64,000 nucleotides of DNA from Henckelia pumila (Eukaryota > Streptophyta > Magnoliopsida > Lamiales > Gesneriaceae). The notes beneath the pieces are model-generated. The model made no database searches, was not told the DNA's origin, and worked only from the letters and a program-made list of their open reading frames with translations. The DNA lies in the NCBI RefSeq assembly GCF_033568475.1, contig NC_133123.1:155201753-155265752 (forward strand), in the 5' to 3' direction. Below are positions 9,909 to 22,255 of this stretch, piece by piece; the first letter of the stretch is position 1; each line of letters begins with the position of its first letter. The position numbers and the translations under genes are program-made.

Positions 9909-12006
9909 TGTAAGGCCCGGGATTATTTAATTTTAATTCGAGAATATTTAATTTGGGAATATTTAGAGTTTAGAATTAAATTCTAATATTCTTAAATTAA
10001 AAAGGATTGAAATTGAATTAAATCACTTTTCCGGGGATTGAATTGCAAATAGCCAAAATTTCAGGGACTAAACTGCAAATATGCTTATATTTATCTCCTC
10101 TTCACGTGTAAAATCAGATGAAATGCAAAGAAAAGGGCAGAGGCACGGCTGAAGGGTTTCAAAACGCCATTTTCAGATTTTTAGTCTTTTAAAGCTTTGA
10201 TTTTGCGTGTTCCGGTCATCAGAAATTCCAGATAAATATATATCTGTGATCACCGCTCCGAGACCTTCGTTTTGGTACAAGTTTTATTCATTTTTATCAG
10301 ACTTTATTTTGATGTTGAAGATGGAAATTCATGATTTTATGATATATGCGTGTATGAGCTGTACCGATTGTGTATTCGTAGACGATTCAAAAAAAGACTA
10401 TCGTTCGAATTTTATATGATTTTAGCAAGCAAAATTCGAACCCTACCTTATCTAATTATGATGCTTTTGATGGTATTGAGATGATATTATAAGTTATCTT
10501 GATTTGGATATTTTTTGGATTGCCGATTTTTAGCCGTTATACCGTCGATTCGAAAAATGTCAAAACTTTGATATTGTTGAGTTAATGAAACATGAAGTGG
10601 AGTTGAAATCTGATCTTGTGAGATTGTATACATATCATTTCAGATCTTAGCACAAGATTGACGACTCGAGAAGTAGTCTTCGAACCGTGACAAAGTTGAA
10701 GCAAGGTTTGCTAGCATTGCACTTGAGATTGAGTTGAGAAGCTGAGCAGATTTTGACATGTTGTTGTTGTTTGTATTTACAGATTTTAAGTACTTTCAGA
10801 CGTGCTATCGAAAGGTATAAATGACAGCTATCCAGATGGGATAGAACCCTCGAGATAGCTATTATTCTCGAGTAAATCACATACGTTCTTGCTATTGTTT
10901 TGTTATGTGCTTCTATGTGATTTATATGAGTTTTGATGCTTTGTTTGATTATGTGATTACATGTTCAAGATGTTTTACAGTCTTTAATGCATACAGCTTA
11001 TGTTGCATTCATCTTGAACTCCAGCCTGTAAAGCATAAAGGACAGATTAGCCTAGAGTGCGAAATGACATTTGGAGAATTATAGTTGAGTGGCATGGATT
11101 GCAGCCTTTTCTTTCAGAGCCAGAAGACTCTCTATAATTGCACCAAAGTCAGAGGATTAAAATACTTGATGCCGCCTCGATTGGGAGTGTCGGCGGTTTG
11201 ATAGTTATTTTATTCCTCGGGATCCCAAAGAACCAAGCTTTATTGATATCAGCTTTGATAGCCTATTCTTCAAACATGCATTGCATTTATTTTATAGCAT
11301 TAGATGAGATGCTATTGTTATTGCATGTTTTGTTATTTATACTGGGATTTTATTCTCACCGAAGGTATCCGGCTATTGCTTTATTTTGTATGTGTGCATG
11401 GCAATAGGTGGGGCAGGAGCTGGTCAGAAAAGACAGGGATAGCTCGAGATAGAGTCTTAGCATGTGAGGACACGGGTTATAGCAGCAAGACATGTACTTT
11501 GAGTGGATAAACATGTTAGAAAGGATACAAGAATGTTGTATAAGTTTTTAACTACATGTGTAACTTGTGTAGGAAAGCTTATCAGATGTTATTAGATTGC
11601 ATGTTTATTATTTTGGAGCTTGTATCAGAGTATGTGGATGTATGTTTCAAGTTTGACAGCAAAAATCTTTCCTGCATTTTCTAGAAAATGTAGCCCGCTC
11701 GATCGGTAGAAGTTCGTCGATCGAGTGAGGGCCTTATTTTGCAAAACAGGGGGTTTGAGTTTTCTTGGCCGCTCGATCGGTAGAAGTTCACCGATCGAGC
11801 GAGGCCAAGAATTCCCTGGATCCGAGAGCTTCTAGTTTGAGCTCGCTCGATCGGGCAACTTTCGCCGATCGAGCGAGACACTGTAATTTTAAAAAAATAT
11901 ATATATATTTTTTTAGCTCTTGGATCTTTATATCCTTTGTGTACTTGATTCATTGTTATGTATAATAAATTGCCCTAAGATAAGATTAGCAACCCGGGTC
12001 CCCACA
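9909..12006 (+). repeat. 5' LTR of gypsy copy 2
   Basis: The ends are TG (9909) and CA (12006), with the primer-binding site six bases further on. Near its 3' end it holds three inverted repeats built on CTCGATCGG/CCGATCGAG (11697-11880), followed by an AT run. Confidence 0.9.
11697..11880. repeat. Three CTCGATCGG...CCGATCGAG inverted repeats in the LTR
   Basis: Three units with arms CTCGATCGG and (C/T)CGATCGAG and a conserved centre (AGAAGTTC or CAACTTTCG) begin at about 11698, 11767 and 11844. The same three occur in the 3' LTR near 21954-22134, with slight changes in the first unit. Each could fold into a hairpin in RNA or bind a dimeric factor in DNA; which, if either, cannot be told from the sequence. 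Confidence 0.8.
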
Positions 12007-12281
12007 ACAGGTGGTATCAGAGCATAAGTTTCTGGATTTAGATAGAAGTTGATGAGCGGGGTAGATTGAGTCTGTCTGATTGTTTGATATCACATGAGAT
12101 TACATGTTGTATCTGATTATGTGCTTTCATTGCTACTGCATGCTATATATGCAATTGTATTCCAGAGTATCCTCAGTAAGAACCTGAATTCTCATGAGAA
12201 TGCATGAGAATGCTTATCAGAGAAGGATGGAATAGATTGCATGTGATATTGTTTATGGACTAATCTATTTGACAATCAGAT

Positions 12282-15200
12282 ATGCCTCCTCGTAAAGCAC
12301 CGGCCATTAGATAGCCATTAGCGGTTCCTCAAGCTGAACCAGCAGTAGTACCACCGCCAGTTGTCGAAACTCAGAATGCACAGGGTAGTACATCTGCTGA
12401 TCCTATGGATCCTACTGCTACTCCAATGGAGACTTTGTTGAAGCGATTTCAATCATTCAAACCGCCAAAATTGAAAGGAACAGAAAACTCAGTTGATTGT
12501 GAAAATTGGCTTGAAGATATAGAACAGCTGTTTGAATCACTCGACTATACCGATGATCGTCGTATCCGACTGGTAATACATCAACTTCATGAAGTTGCCA
12601 AAAGTTGGTGGATTACTACAAAATGGGCATTGGAACAACGAGGTACGATTATCACCTGGACTATCTTTAAAACTGAGTTCTATCAACGTTTCTTTCCAGT
12701 CTCCTACAGGAAGGATAAGGGTGCTGAATTTGCCAATCTAAGGCAAGACAACTTGAATATTGAGGAATATGTGGCCAAATTTTCAAGTCTTTTGAATTTT
12801 GCTCCACATATAGCAGCAATTGATGAAGCAATGTCAGATCAGTTTATCAATGGCCTTAATCCATATGTGTTTACCTTGGTGAACAGTGGACGACCTAATA
12901 CTTTTGCCGATGCTTTGAACAAAGCTAAGGGAGCAGAAGCGGGGTTATTGCGACAACGAGGGACACCGTTCATTCCCCAGCCATTTCCACATCTTGTATC
13001 AACATCAGTTCCACAGAATCCGCCACAGTTTCAGCAACCATCTCTCAGAGTTGAGGAAGGAAGCAGTGGAAAAAAGGATTCTAGATTCAGGCCAAAAAGG
13101 AAGCAATTCAAGAGGGCAGGCAGTAGTTCTTCCAGTTCTAGTGAACAGAGACAGTTTGGTACAGGTCAGAGAACTGGTGAATCAGGAGTGTTTTGTGGTA
13201 AGTGTGGTGGATGACATGCTATCGATCAGTGCAAAGGTGTGTCAGGTAATTGCAATATTTGTCGCCAACCAGGTCATTATGCCAAAGTATGTCCTCAACG
13301 AGCTATGAGTGAAAGTTCTTCTCGACTAGCACCTCAGGCAAAAAGGCAATCAGTGCATTCATTCCAGCCTCAGCAACCTCAGCAACAGACCAGAGTAGGA
13401 GGAAGCCAGACTGTGACTCAACCTCCTAGACAACAGGCTCGAGTATTTGCACTTACTGAGGAGCAGGCTCAGGCAGCACCTGACGATGTCATAGCAGGTA
13501 ACTGCTCTATTTATGGTTATCATGCCTATGTTTTGATAGATATAGGTGCATCACATACATTCATCTCTGAAAAATTTGTTATGATGCATTCTTTATCGTC
13601 TGAGCCATTGCCTACTGTTGTTTCTATTTCTTCACCTTTGGGTGAAGGTATTATCTCTGTTCGAATGATTCGAAATTGTACTTTTCAATATGATAAGAAT
13701 GTGATTGATCTAGATTGTATAGTACTTGGATTATCAGATTTCGATTGTATTGTTGGTATAGACATGTTAACTAAGTACAGGGCAACTATAGATTGTTTCC
13801 AGAAAGTGGTTCGATTTAGACCAGAAATGGCATCTGAATGGAAATTCTACGGTAAGGGTTCTCGAGCCAAGATCCCTTTGATATCTGTGTTATCTCTGAC
13901 CCGGTTATTGCATCAAGGTATAGAAGGATTTCTGATTTATGCAGTCGATGTATTGAAATCCAGTCCAGCAGTAACAGATATTCCAGTTGTCCATGAATTT
14001 GCTGATATATTTCCTGATGAAATTCCTAGTTTACCTCCAGTCCGAGAGATAGATTTCAATATTGATTTAATGCCAGGTACTCAACCCATATCCAAAGCTC
14101 CTTACATAATGGCACCTATTGAATTGAAGGAGTTGAAGGATCAGCTGGAAGATTTATTGGCCAAAGGGTACATTAGGCCGAGCGTTTCACCTTGGGGCGC
14201 TCCGGTACTATTTGTACGAAAGAAAGATGGTTCAATGCGATTATGCATCGATTATCGTCAATTGAACAAGGTAACAATCAAGAATAAATATCCACTGCCT
14301 AGAATAGATGATTTGTTTGATCAACTATAGGGTTTGAGCATCTATTCTAAGATTGATTTGTGATCTGGATATCATCAGCTGAGAGTAAGAGATGAAGATA
14401 TTCCAAAAACTGCTTTCAGAACAAGGTATGGACATTATGAATTTATCGTCATGCCTTTTGGTTTAACCAATGCTCCTGCAGTATTTATGGGATTGATGAA
14501 TTAGGTATTTCAAAAATATTTAGATGATTTTGTTATTATCTTCATTGATGATATCTTGATATATTCCAAGAATGTGGATGATCATGCTGAACATCTCATA
14601 ATCATTTTACAGACTTTGAGAAATGAGAAATTATATGTCAAGTTATCGAAATGTGAATTTTGGTTGCAGAAAGTTGTGTTTCTTGGGCATATTATTTCAG
14701 GTGATGGGATTTCAGTGGATCCAAGCAAGGTCGAGGCTGTACTAAATTGGCCTAGACCTATATCAGTGCCAGAAATATGGAGTTTTATGGGCTTGGCAGG
14801 TTATTATAGACGTTTTATCAGAGATTTCTCCAACATTGCGAAGCCTATTACACAATTGACTCGAAAAAATAAGCCGTATGTCTGGACTGAAGCTTGTGAA
14901 ATGAGTTTCTTGGAGTTAAAGAAGAGGCTTACCAGTGCACCTGTCATGACGATTCCATCAGGTACGGGTGATTTTGTAGTATATTATGATGCTTCTCACA
15001 AGGGTCTGGGTTGTGTGCTTATGCAGCGAGGGCATGTTATTGCTTATGCTTCGAGACAGTTAAAGCCACACGAGACTCGATATCCTATCCATGATTTGGA
15101 GCTTGCCGCTATTGTCTTTGCATTGAAAATATGGCAACATTATCTTTATGGTGAGAAGTTTGACATCTTTTCTGATCATAAAAGTTTGAAATATCTGTTT

Positions 15201-18200
15201 TCGCAATCAGAATTGAATATGAGACAGCGTAGATGGCTTGATTTACTGAAAGATTTCGATTGTGAGATCAAATATTATCCAGGAAAATCTAATGCAGCTG
15301 CAGACGCCTTGAGTAGAAAGGTATGTTCCTTATCCTTGTCTACGATAGGTGTATCTCAATTGGTGGAAGATTGTTGTATTTCTGGACTAGTATTTGAAAC
15401 AGATAGGCAACCTATTCGTGTTTATGCTATGAAAGCTGAGCCAGAACTTTTGATAAGAATCAAAGAAGCACAGAAAGAGGATCCGACTATTCAGAATTCG
15501 ATTGCTATTGTCAGATCTGGACATCAATCTGAATATCAGGTCAGTGGTGATGATGTGTTATATGTGAATAACAGACTTGTTGTTCCAGATGTTTCAGACT
15601 TGAAACAGCAGATATTGAAAGAGGCTCACAGCAGTCGATTTAGTATTCATCCTGGTGGCAGAAAAATTTATAATAATCTGAAGACACAGTATTGGTGGAA
15701 ACAGATGAAAGCAAATGTCACAGATTTTGTGTCTAAATGTTTGAATTGCCAACAAGTAAAAGCAGAAAGAAAGAAACCAGGTGGTCTATTGCAGAGTCTA
15801 TCAGTTCCAGAATGGAAATAGGATCATATTTCTGTTGGAGAATGGTGTTCAGATCAATCAGGATTGATACCCGGTGCAGCGGAAGTTTAAAAATTTATAT
15901 ATGGAACGATTCCATAATAGGTATCAAAACTTTACGATTAAATTGTGTGTGTAAAAATTAAATAACAATTAAAAAATTTTACCTCCAATCTCGAATCGAG
16001 ATTATGGACACCAACAGATTACTCTGCTCTTGTTGTATATCCCAGGAACTGATGGAGGAACTGTTCTTCAATCAGGTCCACAAACAGAGATTTAATCCCT
16101 CTGATAGATTGCACTAGAAAATCTATCAGAAGTTTCTACGAAGAGAATTAACGAATTTGATCCGTTAAACCAGACTGCAAATTCAAAATTCACAGGCTGG
16201 AATTTTCAGAACAGAGAGGGAGGGGGTGGCGGCCACTGTTAAGAAAAACCAGGGTTTTCGAAAATTATTTTGTGACCTCTGTTGTGTAATTTTTGTACTG
16301 CAATAACTTATTTATAATGTGGGCTGCTAACAGCTTAGGGCCCATTAGTCATAAGTTCAAGCCTGACAAGCAAAGCCCGCATGTTCAGAAATTAATATAA
16401 AATTCATCGTGACTCAGATTGATAAACCAATTTCACCAATGTGCACAGAAACCATTTCTGCATCTTTTAGAGTCAAGATAAATTTTCTGAATCCGAATTC
16501 AGTGATTTCCAAAAATGCCCATCCCTATGTCATTTTAGGAAATCTTACACCTCTACTCTGATATAAGAAGTCCCACTTCTTTATTCATTAAATTTAACTC
16601 TTTAAATTTAACTATCTCAACGGGGATTAAAAATCCATTACTCTGTGTGGCCCTCAATGGTTCAGGGATACAGCTAGCCGTGGGCTCACAACTCCTTGTG
16701 ACTCGGAACAACAATTTCCGACTTGCCCATCGAATCATGGTAAGAGCGCCTAGCAACATCGCCCCATGATTCCCTAGGTATCACTGATAGTGCCTGCAAG
16801 AACCAATAGATTTTGGTTAGCGTACAGTACGGTCCCTTCATCCATATATCCCGATCGAATCAACAACCATTGGTAAATCGAGAGTCGTTCGAGATTCGAT
16901 AACTATGCAATAAATCTTGAAGATCAAATAGTGACATCGCATGTGCTACTAAGAAACCATTTCTTAAAACACATCATGTACTCTGGCCAGAGATTCGTCA
17001 CACTAATATCTCCTCAGATTGCATAGGATATCCACACTAGCAAGTATGCGGTGAATCCTTGACAACAAAGCATCGACTCCTATATGTGTCGTAACTGTAC
17101 CCAATCCCGACACCTGATGACCCTAATAGAGTCGGTAAACGAGTCAAAGTACAGTACTAGCATATAGAGTCTCAATGATGTTTCAAGTAGTAAGGACTAA
17201 TGGTGTACAATCAAAACCACGGACTTTATCCACTCGATAAGTGATAACCACTTGGAAAGTTCGAATAGGGTAGTTCGATCATTCATCGTATGAATATCCA
17301 TTTGCATGCTTTGAACATCTCTATGTTCCATACCAATGAAACGTGGTACTCGACATCGCAAATGCTAGTCTCAATCTTGAGCGATCCTTATCCTTATTAA
17401 CGGACGGCTCAATCGACTAGGAACTGTTTAGAATATACAGTGACTATAAGATGTGTTTCATGATAGTCATCCCCATGTACTACCACATCTTACATACACT
17501 ATATTATATTCAAGGTCTTTATCAAAACAACAATAGTATATCACAATATAACAATATGAAGAAAGATAAAGTCATTGCCATTAATAAAAGTGTAAATTAT
17601 ATTAAACAAAAGATTGTTTATACAAAGAGTCATCAAAACCCTTAGCCACAAGTTGGCTCACCGGGCACCCACTCTTTCAATTTCCATGAATTTCGTTACA
17701 CAGCTACCACGTTCATCCAGAGGGTATGATGCCATTTGGGTTATTATCGATCGTTTGACGAAATTAGCATGTTTCATTCCGTAGAGAATGACATACAGAC
17801 ATGATCAGATGGCAGAAATCTACGTCAGAGAAGTGGTAAGATTACATGGTGTGCCTAAATCTATCGTTTCAGATCAAGACCCTAGATTTACATCACACTT
17901 TTGGCATAGCTTGCAACAAGCTCTTGGTACTCAATTGCATCTGAGTACAGTGTATCATCCTCAAACAGATGGACAGTCAGAGCGGACTATCCAAACACTT
18001 GAGGATATGTTGAGAGCTATAGTACTAGATTTTGGTACTAGTTGGCAAGATTCATTATCACTTGCAGAATTCTCTTATAATAATAGCTATCAGACGAGCA
18101 TTGAGATGGCTCCTTTTGAAGCACTGTACGAAAAGAAATGCAGATCACCGTTGTATTGGGATGATATCTCAGACGTACCAGATGTTGGGCCAGATATGAT

Positions 18201-18726
18201 CCAAGAAATGACAGAAAAAGTGAAGCTTATACAGAAAAAAATGAAAACAGCTCAAGACAGACAAGAAAAATATGCAAATATCAGACGACGACCTCTATCT
18301 TTTGACCAGGAAGACAGAGTTTTCTTGAAAATTTCTCCGTTTAGAGGTACAGTCAGATTTGGCAAGAGAGGAAAGTTATCTCCACGTTTTATTGGTCCAT
18401 ATGAGATTATCGAGAAGATAGGCAATCTTGCTTATCGACTCGCTCTTCCTCCATCTTTGTCTGGTATTCATGACGTATTCCATGTCTCTATGCTGCGGAA
18501 GTATCAGCCTGATCCTTTCCATATTCTTCAGCCTGATGAAGCTGAACTTGACGAGACTCTCAGTTATTTTGAGCAGCCTATTCAAATTCTTGATCGCAAA
18601 GATAAACAGCTCAGAAACAAGACAATTCAGCTAGTCAAAGTTCAGTGGAGTCGACATGGCATTGAAGAAGCGACTTGGGAGACTGAGTCAGACATGAGAC
18701 AGAGATTTCCAGAGTTGTTTCATTGA
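12282..18726 (+). mobile_element. gag-pol coding region of gypsy copy 2 (split by a copia solo LTR)
   Basis: The gag part (from about 12282, capsid region about 12430-12960, CCHC knuckle near 13252-13293) is followed by protease (about 13480-13830) and reverse transcriptase (about 14110-14700; FIDDIL box near 14543). RNase H (about 14960-15310) and integrase come next. The integrase is divided by the copia solo LTR at 15833-17679 and resumes at 17685. A chromodomain-like C-terminus ends at about 18726. Protein similarity to gypsy copy 1 is strong throughout, but DNA and LTR differ, so the two are related families. The region looks broken in about half a dozen places. Confidence 0.88.
15833..17679 (-). 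mobile_element. Solo LTR, Ty1/copia-type, nested in gypsy copy 2
   Basis: A 1.85-kb segment with TG...CA ends and a 5-bp target duplication ATTTC (15828-15832 and 17680-17684) lies in the integrase region of gypsy copy 2. No coding region is present. Read on the minus strand it begins TGAAAGAGTGGGTGCCCGGT and ends with CTTCCGCTGCACCGGGT shortly before CCAACA, features remembered from plant copia LTR ends, so the minus orientation and copia assignment are inferred. A solo LTR arises by recombination between the two LTRs of a full copy. Confidence 0.8.
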
Positions 18727-18761
18727 TGTGAGTTCTTATTCTGCTTTATGTTATTTCCTTC

Positions 18762-20084
18762 TGTAGTGACCCTTACCCGGATCACCTACTAAACAGAACT
18801 TAGGCATGCAATTTAACTTAATAAAACAGATATCAGAATAAAACTGCGGAAACCATAAACATTATACAATCCCAAGTAAAGGAATCAGTAACTTATCCAA
18901 ATAATATACAACCAAATCGAATAGCTGTATAAAACCCAAACAACAGTAATAAAACCTAAGCGAAGCTCCAGCTGGCCAACCACTGATTAGCCCCTCCTGG
19001 ATCCACCCTCCTCGTCCAATCGCAAACCTGCCCCATGGAATAGGGTGTCCAGAAAATACAGAGTACGAGACGTGAGCATAAAACGCTCAGTGCGAGAGTA
19101 TGAGTATACATGCATGCAAAGTGAACTCCCTATAGACTTGAGGTCAAGGATCAGATAACAGAGACAGACCGGGCCCTGGTATGTAGCACGCTGTGCCGTC
19201 GCTTCAGGAGGTGGCTCCCATACCGAGATAACCGTGGATACGCCGGACCCAAATCGATGGAAGTCCATCCACTAACAGGATAGGGTACAACCCTACTAAC
19301 AGACATCTCGAAAGAGATACAGCAAGATGCAAATGAATGCAGCATAATATCATGGCATATAAATCATGCAGTCACATAATACATGCATACTCAGTCAGGA
19401 TATCTCGAACAGTACTTTCGTACCTCAAAACAGTGAAAGCTCTACCAACTCTAGGTCCACGCCTATAGTCTGCTCTACACTGCCAAATGATACTACTATC
19501 ATTAAAGTGCTCTAAAAGCCTTAACTAAGCTATTGCATACTCCTAAATATTTATAGGGAGCAAAGCTATACCTTCGTCCGTCGTTAGCCCTTTGATGTCG
19601 ATGCCTCCAGAACTTGGGCACGACTCCGCTACGACTACCGAACGCCTCTCCGACCTCCGGACCAAGCCTAAGAAGACTAGAACAGCTCCAAAAGGTCTAG
19701 AATGGAAAGGAGAACTCGGAATTGGCAAATGAAAGTGAAGTCTCGGCCTTCTATTTATAGACAACGATCGGAACTTCCATATTTGATCGGAACGTCCGAA
19801 CCTCGATCGGAACGTCCGATCCTGTCATCGGAGCTTCCGAAGATCCTGATCTGCCACGTGTCAAAATATCACTTGATGACTCCGGATAGGGGTGATCGGA
19901 GCTTCCGATCCAACCACACGTCATGCCTGACGTAATAACATCGGTGCCTCCGATCGCTCATCGGAGCTTCCGATCCTGTTCGGAGCTTCCGATCGTGCCT
20001 TCAGAGCTTCCGATCCGTCCGATACCTAATTCAATTAATTAGCATTAATCCTTTAATTACTCAATTAGGGCACGGGCTACTACA
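18762..20084 (-). mobile_element. Solo LTR of the gypsy copy 1 family, nested in gypsy copy 2
   Basis: The reverse complement is alignable end to end with the LTRs at 1580-2891 and 7520-8871 (ends TGTAGTGACC...GGCTACTACA on the plus strand). It has a perfect 5-bp target duplication CCTTC (18757-18761 and 20085-20089) and lies between the gag-pol end and the 3' LTR of gypsy copy 2. Its U3 array uses the same GATCGGAAGCTCCGATC-type dyads and holds a perfect ACGTCA-TGCC-TGACGT dyad (19918-19933) and a G-box (CCACGTGT, about 19854). It differs from the two full LTRs more than they differ from each other, so it is an older insertion or a sister subfamily. Confidence 0.92.
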
Positions 20085-20165
20085 CCTTCTCTTATGTGTA
20101 TACAGATTGTCTATACAGTTTGCTTATGATTTCGAGGACGAACTCATGTCTTAGTGGGGGAGAAA

Positions 20166-22255
20166 TGTAAGGCCCGGGATTATTTAATTTTAATCCGAGA
20201 ATATTTAATTTGGGAATATTTAGAGTTTAGAATTAAATTCTAATATTCTTAAATTAAAAAGGATTGAAATTGAATTAAATCACTTTTCCGGGGACTGAAT
20301 TGCAAATAGCCAAAAGTTCAGGGACTAAACTGCAAATATGCTTATATTTATCTCCTATTCACGTGTAAATCAGATGAAATGCAAAGAAAAGGGCAGAGGC
20401 ACGGCTGAAGGGTTTCAAAATGCCATTTTCAGATTTTTAGTCTTTTAAAGCTTTGATTTTGCGTGTTTCGGTCATCAGAAATTCCAGATAAATATATATC
20501 TGTGATCACCGCTCCAAGACCTTTGTTTTGGTACAAGTTTTATTAATTTTTATCAGACTTTATTTTGATGTTGAAGATGGAAATTCATGATTTTATGATA
20601 TATGCGTGTATGAGCTGTACCGATTGTGCATTCGCAGACGGTTCGGAAAAAGACTATCGTTCGGATTTTATATGATTTTAGCAAGCAAAATTCGAACCCT
20701 GCCTTATCTAATTATAATGCTTTTGATGGTATTGAGATGATATTATAAGTTATCTTGATTTGGATATTGTTTGGATTGCCGGTTTTTAGCCGTTATGCCG
20801 TCGATTCGAAAAATGTCAAGACTTTGATATTGTTGATTTAATGAAACATGAAGTGGAGTTGAAATCTGATCTTGTGAGATTGTATACATATCATTTCAGA
20901 TCTTAGCACAAGATTGACGACTCGAGAAGTAGTCTTCGAACCGTGACAAAGTTGAAGCAAGGTTTGCTAGCATTGCACTTGAGATTGAGTTGAGAAGCTG
21001 AGCAGATTTTGACATGTTGTTGTTGTTTGTATTTACAGATTTGAAGTACTTTCAGACGTGCTATCGAAAGGTATAAATGACAGCTATCCAAATGGGATAG
21101 AACCCTCGAGATAGCTATTATTCTCGAGTAAATCACATACGTTCTTGCTATTGTTTTGTTATGTGCTTCTATGTGATTTATATGAGTTTTGATGCTTTGT
21201 TTGATTATGTGATTACATGTTCAAGATGTTTTACAGTCTTTAATGCATACAAATTATGTTGCATTCATCTTGAACTCCAGCCTGTAAAGCATAAAGGGCA
21301 GATTAGCCTAGAGTGCGAAATGACGTTTGGAGAATTATAGTTGAGCGGCATGGATTTCAGCCTTCGCTTTCAGAGCCAGAAGACTCTCTATAATTGCACC
21401 AAAGTCAGAGGATTAAAATACTTGATGCCGCCTCGATTGGGAGTGTCGGCGGTTTGATAGTTATTTTATTCCTCGGGATCCCAAAGAACCAAGCTTTATT
21501 GATATCAGCTTTGATAGCCTATTCTTCAAACATGTATTGCATTTATTTTATAGCATTAGATGAGATGCTATTGTTATTGCATGTTTTGTTATTTATACTG
21601 GGATTTTATTCTCATCGGAGGTATCCGGCTATTGCTTTATTTTGTATGTGTGCATGGCAATAGGTGGGGCAGGAGCTGGTCAGAATAGATAGGGATAGCT
21701 CGAGATAGAGTCTTAGCATGTGAGGACACGGGTTATAGCAGCAAGACATGTACTTTGAGTGGATAAACATGTTAGAAAGGATACAAGAATGTTGTATAAG
21801 TTGTTAACTGCATGTGTAACTTGTGTAGGAAAGCTTATCAGATGTTATTAGATTGCATGTTTATTATTTTGGAGCTTGTATCAGAGTATGTGGATGTATG
21901 TTTCAAGTTTGACAGCAAAAATATTTCCTGCATTTTTTGGAAAATGTAGCCCGCTCAATCGGTAGAAGTTCGTCGATCGAGTGAGGGCCTTATTTTTCAA
22001 AACAGGGGGTTTGAGTTTTCTTGGCCGCTCGATCGGTAGAAGTTCACCGATCGAGCGAGGCCAAGAATTCCCTGGATCCGAGAGCTTTTAGTTTGAGCTC
22101 GCTCGATCGGGCAACTTTCGCCGATCGAGCGAGACACTGTAATTTAAAAAAAAAAAAAAATTTAGCTCTTGGATCTTTATATCCTTTGTGTACTTGATTC
22201 ATTGTTATGTATAATAAATTGCCCTAAGATAAGATTAGCAACCCGGGTTCCCACA
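20166..22255 (+). repeat. 3' LTR of gypsy copy 2
   Basis: It starts TGTAAGGCCC after the purine tract and ends CCACA next to the right target duplication AAACA. It is colinear with the 5' LTR apart from scattered substitutions and a length change in an A/T run near 22145. Confidence 0.9.

Larger units (their letters stand above)
9909..22255 (+). mobile_element. Ty3/gypsy LTR retrotransposon, Tekay/Del-like chromovirus (copy 2), nested
   Basis: This is a second gypsy fossil of a different family from copy 1. It starts TGTAAGGCCC, ends CCACA and is flanked by the 5-bp target duplication AAACA (9904-9908 and 22256-22260) inside the 104-bp satellite. The LTRs are about 2.1 kb and about 2% different by eye. 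A primer site for initiator-Met tRNA is at 12012-12023 and a purine tract (GTGGGGGAGAAA) at about 20154-20165. Two solo LTRs inserted later: copia-type at 15833-17679 and gypsy-copy-1 type at 18762-20084. Without these the element is about 9.2 kb. The gag-pol region is broken in several places besides the copia insertion. Confidence 0.92.

Noticed and set aside
11138-11407. 89-residue open frame, repeated at 21394-21663
   Set aside because: It is inside both LTRs of gypsy copy 2 and is present only because the LTRs are copies.
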